A DNA stretch of 64,000 nucleotides, taken from JABDIP01 sp965212545. Its GTDB lineage: Bacteria > Pseudomonadota > Alphaproteobacteria > DSM-16000 > Inquilinaceae. Below are positions 56,491 to 64,000 of this stretch, piece by piece. The stretch lies in assembly GCA_965212545.1 (NCBI GenBank), contig CBDBVB010000006.1, positions 124,001-188,000 on the forward strand, in the 5' to 3' direction. Numbering within the stretch: the first letter of the stretch is position 1; the number at the start of each line of letters is the position of its first letter. Made by a program: the position numbers and the translations under genes. The notes below the pieces were generated by a model, which had not been told where the DNA came from, ran no database searches, and worked only from the letters and a program-made list of their open reading frames with translations.

Positions 56491-59394
56491 ATGGCCGTGT
56501 TCGACAGATTCAGGTCCGCCGCCAGCGGCGCTCCGGTGCCCGCACCGGAGCCCGGCCGGCCGGTACATGGGCCATCCGCGATCGTCGATTCCGACGCCCT
56601 GTCGTCCCGGATGGAGGCTCTTGTCGAAGAGCATGGCACGGAAGGCGCCCAGCTTCGGCCGGCCATGCTGTCGGCGTTGCAGGAGGCCATGGCCGCCGGC
56701 CGTGCAGAGATCCGCCGGCGCTTCGAGGAAGGCGAGGGCGGCGGCGATGAATGCGTCGCCGAATACGCATTCCTGATCGACCAGTTGATATGCACACTGG
56801 CCACCATCGTGGTGGATCGGCTCTACCCGCTGCCCAACCCGACCATGGGCGAGAAGCTGGCGATCGTCGCGGTCGGCGGCTATGGCCGTGGCGGGCTGGC
56901 GCCGCAATCGGACATCGACCTGCTGTTCCTGCTGCCCTACAAGCGCAGCCCGCGAGTCGAGCAGATCGTCGAGTCGATCCTGTACATGCTGTGGGATCTG
57001 GGGCTGAAGGTCGGCCAGGCGGTGCGGTCGGTGGACGATTGTATCCGCAGCGCCAAGACCGATTTCACAATTCGCACCAGCCTTCTGGAATCCCGCGCCC
57101 TGTGGGGCGAGAGCCAGCTCTACAACACGTTCAAGCAGCGCTTCGACAAGGAGGTGGTGGCGGGCAGCGGCCCGGCCTTCGTCGAGGCCAAGCTGGCCGA
57201 GCGCGACGAGCGCCACCGGCGGCTCGGCGACAGCCGCTATGTGCTCGAACCGAACATCAAGGACGGCAAGGGGGGTTTGCGCGACCTGCAGACGCTGTTC
57301 TGGATCGGCAAGTACCTCTACCGGGTCGATTCGGTCGCCGGGCTGGTCGATCAGGGGGTTCTGACGAAGAAGGAAGCAAACCGCTTCGCCAAGGCGCAGA
57401 CCTTCCTCATCACCCTGCGCTGCCATCTGCATTTCCTGAGCGGGCGGCCCGAGGAGCGGCTGGCGTTCGACGTGCAGACCGAGATCGGCAACCGCATGGG
57501 CTACACCGATCACGCAGGGGCGTCGGGCGTCGAACGGTTCATGAAGCACTATTTCCTGGTCGCCAAGGATGTCGGCGACCTGACCCGGATCTTCTGTGCC
57601 GCGCTTGAGGCGGAGAGCCAACGGCCGCCACGCCGCGCTTTCGGATTGCTGGGCGCGGCGCGCAAGCCGCTGGACGGTTTCGTGGTCGAGGGAGAGCGGC
57701 TGAACGTCTCCGATCCGAAACAGTTCACCAAGCGACCCTTGGACATGATCCGCCTGTTCCATTCGGCCCAGGAGCACCGTCTGGACATCCACCCGGAGGC
57801 GCTGAAGCTGATCACGAGGTCGCTGAAGCTGATCGATCCGGCACTGCGCGCCGACGCTGATGCAAATCGCCTGTTCCTGGAGATCCTGACCTCGCGAACC
57901 GACCCCGAAGTGGCGCTGCGGCGGATGAACGAGGCCGGCGTTCTGGGGCGGTTCATTCCGGATTTCGCGCGGGTCGTGGCGCAGATGCAATACGACATGT
58001 ACCACGTCTACACGGTCGACGAGCACACCCTGTTCGCGGTCGGCATCCTGCATCGCATCGACACCGGACAATTGGCCGAGGAACTGGCCCTGACCACCCG
58101 CGTGATGGCCAAGGTGGCGTCGCGCCGGGCTCTCTATGTGGCGGTGCTGCTGCACGATATCGCCAAGGGAAGGGGCGGCGACCATTCGGTGCTGGGCGCC
58201 CGGGTCGCACGCAAGCTGGGGCCGCGTTTCGGGCTCGACGCGGAAGAGACCGAGACCGTCGAATGGCTGATCCGCTGGCATCTGCTGATGAGCAGTTTCG
58301 CGCTGAAACGCGACGTGGAGGACGACAAGACGGTGCAGGATTTCGTCGCCCGGGTGGAATCGCCCGAGCGCCTCCGGCTGCTTCTGGTGCTGACCACCGC
58401 CGACATCCGTGCCGTCGGCCCGGGCCGGTGGAACGGCTGGAAGGCGACACTGCTGGGCGAGCTGTTTCATCGCGCCAAGGCGCTGATGACCGGTGGTTTC
58501 GACGTGGCCGAGCGGGGCCGGCGTGTTATCGCCGCCCAGGAGGCTCTGCGCGAGGCTCTGCCGGACTGGTCGGCGGACGACCTGGAAGGCTTCATGACCA
58601 AGGGCTATCCGCCCTATTGGCTGTCGCTGGACTCCGAAACCCATGCCCACCATGCCCGGCTGATCCGCGAGGCCGAACGGGAGGAGCGGCCGCTCACGGT
58701 CGACACGCGCATCGACCGCACGCGGGCCACGACCGAACTGACCGTCTATACCGCCGACCACCCCGGCGTGTTCTCCCGGCTGGCGGCCGCGCTGGCGGTG
58801 GCGGGCGCGACCATCGCCGGGGCCAAGATCTTCACCATGGCCAACGGCATGGCGCTCGACGTCTTCAGCATCCAGGATGCGACCAGCGGCGGCGCCTTCG
58901 ACGCGCCGGAGAAGCTGGCCCGTCTGTCGGTGTTGATCGACCGCAGCCTGAGCGGCCGGCTGAAGCCGGCGGTGGAACTGCGCAAGCGGCGGGCGGCCCA
59001 GCCGAGCCGGACCCGGGTTTTCCGGGTGCAGCCGCGGGTGGTGATCGACAACGATGCGAGCCGCACGCACACCCTGATCGAGGTCAATGGCCGCGACCGT
59101 CCCGGCCTGCTCTACGACATCACCCGCGCCATGACCGAGCTCAGCCTGCAGATCTCCAGCGCCAAGGTGCAGACCTATGGCGAGCGGGCCGTCGACGTAT
59201 TCTATGTGAAGGACGTGTTCGGCCTGAAAATCACCCATGAGGGCAAACTCGACCAGATCCGCGACGGGCTGCGCGCCGCCATCGTCGACCCGGACTGCGC
59301 CCCGGCGCCGAAGATGGCGGCGAGTGCCGCGACCCGGCCTCGAAAACGGAGCCGGCGGCCGGCGGCTGCCAAGGCGGCCCCGGCGGGTGAGTGA
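56491..59394 (+). CDS. glnD: Bifunctional uridylyltransferase/uridylyl-removing enzyme GlnD
   Basis: A 967-residue nitrogen sensor that uridylylates and deuridylylates PII proteins according to glutamine. Nucleotidyltransferase motif GGYGRGGLAPQSDIDLLFLL, KDGKGGLRDLQTLFWI, an HD hydrolase domain with HDIAKGRGGDHSVLG, and two C-terminal ACT domains (TVYTADHPGVFSRLAAALAV and EVNGRDRPGLLYDITRAM). Standard length with a short basic tail. The ATG at 56491 follows GGAG by eight bases; an in-frame GTG is at 56482. Follows mutS and the HTH gene and precedes murJ, as in many alphaproteobacteria. Confidence 0.97.
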   Translation: MAVFDRFRSAASGAPVPAPEPGRPVHGPSAIVDSDALSSRMEALVEEHGTEGAQLRPAMLSALQEAMAAGRAEIRRRFEEGEGGGDECVAEYAFLIDQLICTLATIVVDRLYPLPNPTMGEKLAIVAVGGYGRGGLAPQSDIDLLFLLPYKRSPRVEQIVESILYMLWDLGLKVGQAVRSVDDCIRSAKTDFTIRTSLLESRALWGESQLYNTFKQRFDKEVVAGSGPAFVEAKLAERDERHRRLGDSRYVLEPNIKDGKGGLRDLQTLFWIGKYLYRVDSVAGLVDQGVLTKKEANRFAKAQTFLITLRCHLHFLSGRPEERLAFDVQTEIGNRMGYTDHAGASGVERFMKHYFLVAKDVGDLTRIFCAALEAESQRPPRRAFGLLGAARKPLDGFVVEGERLNVSDPKQFTKRPLDMIRLFHSAQEHRLDIHPEALKLITRSLKLIDPALRADADANRLFLEILTSRTDPEVALRRMNEAGVLGRFIPDFARVVAQMQYDMYHVYTVDEHTLFAVGILHRIDTGQLAEELALTTRVMAKVASRRALYVAVLLHDIAKGRGGDHSVLGARVARKLGPRFGLDAEETETVEWLIRWHLLMSSFALKRDVEDDKTVQDFVARVESPERLRLLLVLTTADIRAVGPGRWNGWKATLLGELFHRAKALMTGGFDVAERGRRVIAAQEALREALPDWSADDLEGFMTKGYPPYWLSLDSETHAHHARLIREAEREERPLTVDTRIDRTRATTELTVYTADHPGVFSRLAAALAVAGATIAGAKIFTMANGMALDVFSIQDATSGGAFDAPEKLARLSVLIDRSLSGRLKPAVELRKRRAAQPSRTRVFRVQPRVVIDNDASRTHTLIEVNGRDRPGLLYDITRAMTELSLQISSAKVQTYGERAVDVFYVKDVFGLKITHEGKLDQIRDGLRAAIVDPDCAPAPKMAASAATRPRKRSRRPAAAKAAPAGE

Positions 59395-59441
59395 GACGGA
59401 CCGCCTTCCGTCCGCCATGAATCGCTTTTAGACGACGACCC

Positions 59442-60995
59442 ATGGCGCTGCTTCGCTCCGTCGCGACCATCGGGTCGTTCACCATGGCCAGCCGCGTGCT
59501 CGGGCTGGTGCGCGACGTTCTGATCTCCAACGTCGTGGACAAATCCGTCACCGACGCCTTTTTCGTCGCGTTCACCTTTCCCAATCTGTTCCGCCGCCTG
59601 TTCGCCGAGGGCGCGTTCAACGCTGCCTTCGTGCCGCAGTTCGCCCGCCGGCTGACCAATGAGGGCCGGGCGGCTGCACTGCGGTTCGGCGAGGAGGTCG
59701 CCGGCGTCATGACGGCATGGCTGCTGGCATTCACCGCGCTGACGATCTTCGCGATGCCCTGGCTGATGACCGTGATCGGCTGGGGGTTCATCGACGAACC
59801 TGAGAAATTCGCGCTCACCGTCGAACTGAGCCGGGTGACGTTCCCCTATCTCATGTTCATGGCGCTGACCGCCATGCTGGCCGGCATGCTGAACTCGATC
59901 GACAGGTTCGCGGCCGCCGCCGCCGCGCCGATACTGCTCAACCTGATGTTCATCGGGGCGCTGACCATGCTCGCCTTCGGCGTTCTGCCATTGCCGGGGC
60001 AGGCGCTGGCCTGGTCGGTCGCGCTCGCCGGCTTTCTGCAGTTCGTCTGGCTGGCCTATGCCTGCGCCCGCGAGGGCATCATGGTCCGCCTGCCTTGGCC
60101 ACGACTGACGCCGGGCGTGCGCCAACTGTTCCGTATCATGCTGCCCGGCGGTGTTGGGCGCCGGTGCCATGCAGATCAACATGCTCATCAATATCGCGCT
60201 GGCGACCCGGTTGCCGGAAGGATCGGTCTCGTATCTCTACTACGCCGATCGGCTTGAACCAGCTCCCGCTCGGCGTCGTCGGGGTGTCGGTCGCCGTGGC
60301 GCTTCTGCCGTTGATGACCCGGCAGATCCGCTCCGGCGACGATGCCGGGGCGATCGACAGCCAGAACCGGGCGATCGAGATCGCGCTGATTCTGACCGTC
60401 CCGGCGGCAACGGCGCTGATCGCCCTGGCCGAGCCGATCGTCGCCGTGATCTTCGAGCGCGGCCGTTTCACACCGGACATGACCCCCGAAACCGCCACCG
60501 CCCTGACTGCCTTCGTAATCGGGCTGCCGGCCTATGTGGTGACGCGCGGCGCTGACTCCGGGTTTCTTCGCCCGCGAGGACACAATCACGCCGGTCAAGG
60601 TGTCGGTCGCCGTCGTCGTCACCAGCGTCGCCCTTGCTCTCGTGCTGATGCCGTTTCTGCGTCACGTCGGTATTGCCCTTGCCACCGCCCTGACCGCCTG
60701 GATGAACGCCGGTCTTCTGGCAATTATCCTGCATCGCCGCGGTTTGTTCACGGTCGACCGCCGGCTGAGACGCAAGGTTCCGCGGATCCTGCTTTCCGCC
60801 GGCCTGATGGGCGCCGCTGTTTGGTGGGTCGCCGGACAGCTCGCCGGCCCGCTGTCCGGGCCGTTCTGGCAACAAGTCCCGGCCCTGGGCGTAATCGTGG
60901 TCGTGGGCATGGCGATCTATTTCGTCCTGGCCCATCTGACCGGCGCGTCAACTCTGGCCGAACTGAAATCGGCGCTGCGCAAACGTCCGGCTTGA
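59442..60995 (+). CDS. murJ: Lipid II flippase MurJ, three frameshifts
   Basis: MurJ moves lipid II across the inner membrane for cell-wall synthesis and is essential in most bacteria. The N-terminus is clear (ATIGSFTMASRVLGLVRDVL, NLFRRLFAEGAFNAAFVPQF), with many helices. The frame is broken near 60153 (after IMLPG), near 60250 (after YYADR, continuing NQLPLGVVGVSVAVALLPLM) and near 60555 (before FFAREDT). Each break is repaired by removing one base, giving about 517 residues ending ALRKRPA, close to E. coli (511). As the gene should be essential and all the parts are present, sequence errors are the likely cause. Confidence 0.92.
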
Positions 60996-61074
60996 CCGCA
61001 TCGGGCAGGGCGGCAATAACCGCCCTCCCTGGAATCCGCGAATTCCGCAACCTCGACCGTCCGGTGGCGCCGCC

Positions 61075-62094
61075 ATGAACCGCATCCTGTCCGGCATCCA
61101 GCCGACCAACAAAATGCATCTCGGCAACTATCTGGGCGCGGTGCGCAACTGGGTCGGGCTGCAGGAAGACTTCGAAACGCTGTACTGCGTCGTCGACCTG
61201 CATGCGCTCACCCTGCCGCAGGATCCGGACGAGCTGCGCGCCCAGACCCTGGAGCTGGCGGCGGTGCTGTTGGCATCGGGCATCGACCCGGCGCGCAGCA
61301 TCGTGTTCGCCCAGAGCCAGGTCGCGGCCCATAGCGAGCTGGCCTGGCTGTTCTCCTGCATCACGCCGCTCGGCTGGCTGAACCGGATGACCCAGTTCAA
61401 GGACAAAGCCGGCAAGCACCGCGACAAGGCCGGTCTCGGGCTCTACGCCTATCCGGTGCTGATGGCGGCCGACATCCTGATCTACCGGGCAACCCATGTG
61501 CCGGTCGGTGAGGACCAGAAACAGCACCTTGAGCTGACCCGGGAGATCGCCGGCAGCTTCAACCACCGCTATGGGGAGGAATTCTTCCCGCTGCCGGAAC
61601 CGCAGATCTTCGGCTCCGCCACCCGGGTCATGAGCCTGCGCGACGGCACCAGCAAGATGAGCAAATCGGACAGCTCCGAATACTCGCGCATCAACATGAC
61701 CGACGATGCCGACACGATCGCCCTGAAGATCCGCAAGGCGAAAACCGACCCGGAGCCCATACCGAGTGAGGCCGAGGGGCTGGAGGACCGGCCGGAGGCA
61801 GCCAATCTGGTCAACATCTACGCTGCGCTGACGCACAAGACGGCCGACGACGTCCTGCAGGAATTCGGCGGCTCTGCGTTCTCGGTGTTCAAGGGCGCGC
61901 TGACCGATGTGTCGGTTGCGACATTGGCGCCGATCGCCGACGAGATGAACCGGTTGATCGCCGAGCCCGGCCATGTCGAGCAGATCTTGCGTGACGGCGG
62001 CGAGAAGGCCCGGGCAATGGCCTCCGAAACCCTGGCTGTTGTCCCGGGGTACATCGGATCATGGGTTTATTGCGGCCCTAACCAGTTCCACTGA
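61075..62094 (+). CDS. trpS: Tryptophanyl-tRNA synthetase
   Basis: A 339-residue class I aminoacyl-tRNA synthetase. HIGH-type motif in QPTNKMHLGNYLGA and KMSKS in GTSKMSKSDSSEYSRIN; also VDLHALTLPQDPDELR and GEDQKQHLELTREIA. Cytoplasmic and essential. The last 15 residues (GSWVYCGPNQFH) differ from the usual ending of the family, so a small frameshift near 62045 is possible. It follows murJ by 79 bp, a conserved order. A small hairpin follows. Confidence 0.96.
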   Translation: MNRILSGIQPTNKMHLGNYLGAVRNWVGLQEDFETLYCVVDLHALTLPQDPDELRAQTLELAAVLLASGIDPARSIVFAQSQVAAHSELAWLFSCITPLGWLNRMTQFKDKAGKHRDKAGLGLYAYPVLMAADILIYRATHVPVGEDQKQHLELTREIAGSFNHRYGEEFFPLPEPQIFGSATRVMSLRDGTSKMSKSDSSEYSRINMTDDADTIALKIRKAKTDPEPIPSEAEGLEDRPEAANLVNIYAALTHKTADDVLQEFGGSAFSVFKGALTDVSVATLAPIADEMNRLIAEPGHVEQILRDGGEKARAMASETLAVVPGYIGSWVYCGPNQFH

Positions 62095-62113
62095 CTGGCT
62101 GCCGGCAATTTAC

Positions 62114-62135
62114 AGGCTTTAGAGGTGGAAAGCCT
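62114..62135 (+). terminator. Small hairpin after trpS
   Basis: AGGCTTT at 62114-62120 pairs with AAAGCCT at 62129-62135, followed by TT. Short stem, moderate support as a terminator of trpS. Confidence 0.45.
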
Positions 62136-62203
62136 TTACCCCTAGACGAGGTAAGGGTTAGGGTGGACGACTCCTTCCTCAAACGCCTGATTTCGCTGGC
62201 CAC

Positions 62204-63127
62204 ATGCAAGTATACCTGCCGATCGCCGAACTGTCGGTGAACGCATTTCTGATACTTGTCATGGGTGGCACGGTCGGATTCCTGTCCGGCCTGTTCGGGG
62301 TGGGCGGCGGCTTCCTGATGACCCCCTTGCTGATATTCGTCGGCATACCGCCGACGGTTGCGGTCGGAACCCAGGCCAATCAACTGGTGGCGGCATCGGT
62401 CTCCGGCGTGATGGCCCATTGGCGGCGCGGCAATGTCGACGTCAAGATGGGGACCGTGATGCTGGTCGGCAGCGCCGTCGGGACGCTGCTCGGCGTCTGG
62501 ATCTTCAGCGTGCTGCAGCGACTGGGCCAGATCGACCTGGTGATCTCGCTCTGCTACGTGTTCTTTCTCGGCGTCATCGGGTCGCTGATGCTGGTCGAGA
62601 GCCTGCGCGCCATGTTTCGCGGCGGTCGCAGTGGCGCCGGCCGCGGCAAGCTGCACAAGCACAATGCGCTGCACGGGCTGCCATTCAAGATGCGCTTCCA
62701 CAAATCGCGGCTCTACATCTCCGCCCTGCTGCCGTTATCGGTCGGGTTCCTTGGCGGATTGCTGGTGGCGATCATGGGGATCGGCGGTGGTTTCATTCTG
62801 GTACCGGCGATGATCTACCTGCTGGGTATGCCAGCCTCGTCCGTCGCCGGAACGTCGCTCTACCAGATCATCTTCACCACCGCGATCGCGACCTTTCTGC
62901 ACGCCTATACGACCCAGACCGTGGACGCGTTCCTGGCGTTGCTGTTGTTGGCCGGCGGCGTCTTCGGGGCCCAGTTCGGCACACGCGCGGCCGGCACCCT
63001 GAAGGGCGAACACTCGCGGGCCCTGCTGGCAGCCCTGGTCTTGATGGTGGGGCTGAAGCTGGCCTTCGATCTGGTTACCCCGCCGGTCGATCTGTTCAGC
63101 ATCGACGTGGCGGCCGCAGGCCAATGA
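62204..63127 (+). CDS. TSUP-family membrane permease (sulfite/sulfonate exporter-like)
   Basis: A 307-residue protein with about eight membrane helices and the two internally repeated TSUP motifs: GFLSGLFGVGGGFLMTPLL near residue 25 and LLVAIMGIGGGFILVPAMI near 185. TSUP (TauE/SafE) proteins export small sulphur anions or organic acids. A loop of about 30 basic residues (about 143-170) lies between the halves. Its stop overlaps the next start (ATGA), so it is coupled to the TIGR02186 protein, a recurrent pair. Confidence 0.9.
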   Translation: MQVYLPIAELSVNAFLILVMGGTVGFLSGLFGVGGGFLMTPLLIFVGIPPTVAVGTQANQLVAASVSGVMAHWRRGNVDVKMGTVMLVGSAVGTLLGVWIFSVLQRLGQIDLVISLCYVFFLGVIGSLMLVESLRAMFRGGRSGAGRGKLHKHNALHGLPFKMRFHKSRLYISALLPLSVGFLGGLLVAIMGIGGGFILVPAMIYLLGMPASSVAGTSLYQIIFTTAIATFLHAYTTQTVDAFLALLLLAGGVFGAQFGTRAAGTLKGEHSRALLAALVLMVGLKLAFDLVTPPVDLFSIDVAAAGQ

Positions 63128-63873
63128 TCATCCGTCTCGCCATAGCTGTCGTGACAGTGGCGGTCGCGACGGCGCCACAGGATGCCTGGGGGCAGGGGCT
63201 GGAAGCCGATCTGTCCAGCCACCTGATCGCCATATCGACCGATTTCACCGGCACCGAGGTCGTGCTGTTCGGCGCCATCGCCGAGCCGGGCGATGTCGCG
63301 GTGGTGGTGGAAGGGCCGCCGGAGCAGGTGGTCGTGCGGCGCAAATCCCAGGTCGCCGGCATCTGGATGAACCGCAGCGACATGACGTTCGGAAACGTGC
63401 CCAGCTTCTACAGTGTCGCAACGACCCGCGCGATCGAGACCTTTGCCGATGAAAGACTGCTGGAGCTAGAGGGGATCGGCCTGGATTACCTGCGGCTCGA
63501 ACCGGTCGACGCCGGTGATTCCAGTGCCGAGGAGATCGCGACATTCCGCGACGCGCTGGTTCGCGCCAAGCAACGTGACGAGCTCTACGCGGTGGACACC
63601 GGACAGGTGAAATTCCGCCAGACGTTGCTGTTCCGCACGACGGTGTCATTCCCGGCCAATGTGCCGACCGGGCAATATCTGATCCGCGTATTCCTCATCC
63701 GCGAAGGCAGAATCGTTACGGCGCAGACGACGCCGCTGTTCGTCAGCAAGATCGGCATCGGCTCGCTGGTATTCGCATTTGCCCAGGATTATGCCGCGGC
63801 CTACGGGCTGGCCGCCATCATTGTCGCGGTTGTGGCCGGCTGGCTGGCCAGCGTGGCGTTCCGCCGGGGCTAG
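63124..63873 (+). CDS. TIGR02186-family membrane-anchored protein
   Basis: A 249-residue protein: signal peptide (IIRLAIAVVTVAVATAPQDA), a beta-rich periplasmic part (GLEADLSSHLIAISTDFTGT, FGAIAEPGDVAVVVEGPPEQ, VAGIWMNRSDMTFGNVPSFY and YAVDTGQVKFRQTLLFRTTV) and a C-terminal membrane helix (AAYGLAAIIVAVVAGWLASV). This matches the family encoded after TSUP permeases in alphaproteobacteria; it probably works with the exporter, but no function is proven. ATG at 63124 overlaps the permease stop. Confidence 0.85.
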   Translation: MIIRLAIAVVTVAVATAPQDAWGQGLEADLSSHLIAISTDFTGTEVVLFGAIAEPGDVAVVVEGPPEQVVVRRKSQVAGIWMNRSDMTFGNVPSFYSVATTRAIETFADERLLELEGIGLDYLRLEPVDAGDSSAEEIATFRDALVRAKQRDELYAVDTGQVKFRQTLLFRTTVSFPANVPTGQYLIRVFLIREGRIVTAQTTPLFVSKIGIGSLVFAFAQDYAAAYGLAAIIVAVVAGWLASVAFRRG

Positions 63874-63946
63874 CGCCTTGTCCGCCCTGCGTTCGGGCCC
63901 CCGGCGCCCCGATGTGTTATCCTGCATCCTGTAGGTTGGAGCCGCG

Positions 63947-64000
63947 ATGACTGACAAAAGCGATCCATCGACATTCGACAAGGATCGGGTCTTCCTGATC
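63947..64000 (+). CDS. Start of an unidentified gene, cut by the window edge
   Basis: An ATG at 63947 with GGAG six bases upstream opens MTDKSDPSTFDKDRVFLI and runs off the window. Eighteen residues are too few for a family call. It lies 73 bp after the TIGR02186 gene on the same strand and may share its transcript. Confidence 0.55.
   Translation, partial: MTDKSDPSTFDKDRVFLI

Noticed and set aside
56263..59418. A 1051-codon open frame antisense to glnD
   Set aside because: High GC opens long antisense frames; it has no start signals, its protein has no recognisable motif, and glnD on the other strand has clear domains.

Overview
The window is about 64 kb of high-GC DNA from an alphaproteobacterium, most likely of the Rhodospirillales type (inferred from gene content and order; no 16S gene is present). 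The lineage evidence is an Irr-type Fur regulator divergent from fabA-fabB-fabI, an nth/DUF2244 pair, the order malic enzyme - mutS - glnD - murJ - trpS, a TSUP permease followed by a TIGR02186-type protein, and hrcA-grpE near dnaK-dnaJ. I found no rRNA, tRNA, CRISPR array, integrase or transposase gene, so this is mainly ordinary chromosome with a few accessory patches.

Layout. 0-1.8 kb: the end of a 2-hydroxyacid dehydrogenase, an exported SH3 protein and a membrane-anchored LuxR-type protein. 1.9-5.6 kb: an iron/peroxide locus with rubrerythrin, katG, a second dead rubrerythrin start, an Irr-box-like palindrome and irr. 5.6-8.5 kb: unsaturated fatty acid synthesis (fabA, fabB, fabI). 8.5-13.1 kb: an accessory stretch with a broken glycerophosphodiester phosphodiesterase, an L,D-transpeptidase, a 58-residue unknown protein, a broken GFA-family gene, an HELGH zinc peptidase and two tandem paralogous unknown proteins behind comM. 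14.9-21.4 kb: VOC protein, gshB, a SirB1-type protein, a BON lipoprotein, yraN, rsmI and an LpoA-like lipoprotein. 21.5-24.7 kb: a sensor kinase plus a receiver-kinase. 25-36.4 kb: hemW-rdgB, a dehydrogenase, rph, hrcA-grpE, a DUF1848 protein, a rhomboid protease, dnaK-dnaJ and znuC.

36.5-46.8 kb: a palindromic MITE-like element, dapB, an AraC-MGMT repair protein, DUF2244, nth, a lipoprotein, bactofilin, an EI24 protein, adenosine kinase, a DUF6678-like protein, a peptide-binding protein, and an unusual inorganic pyrophosphatase fused to a macro domain. 47-64 kb: a Pat/PatZ-type acyl-CoA synthetase-acetyltransferase, NADP malic enzyme, a TfoX C-terminal protein, a 13-codon ORF in the leader of a DUF1127 gene, mutS, an HTH protein, glnD, murJ, trpS, a TSUP permease, a TIGR02186 protein and the start of one more gene.

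The most interesting items are the pyrophosphatase-macro fusion, the roughly 257 bp foldback element upstream of dapB, the rubrerythrin remnant near the Irr-type site, the comM-linked paralog/peptidase cluster and the mini-ORF/DUF1127 transcript. A strong caveat is that many conserved genes (fabB, mutS, murJ, the L,D-transpeptidase, GDPD, GFA and others) carry one-base frameshifts. Several lie beside short homopolymer runs, which looks more like indel errors in the assembly than real decay, so gene integrity should be read with care.
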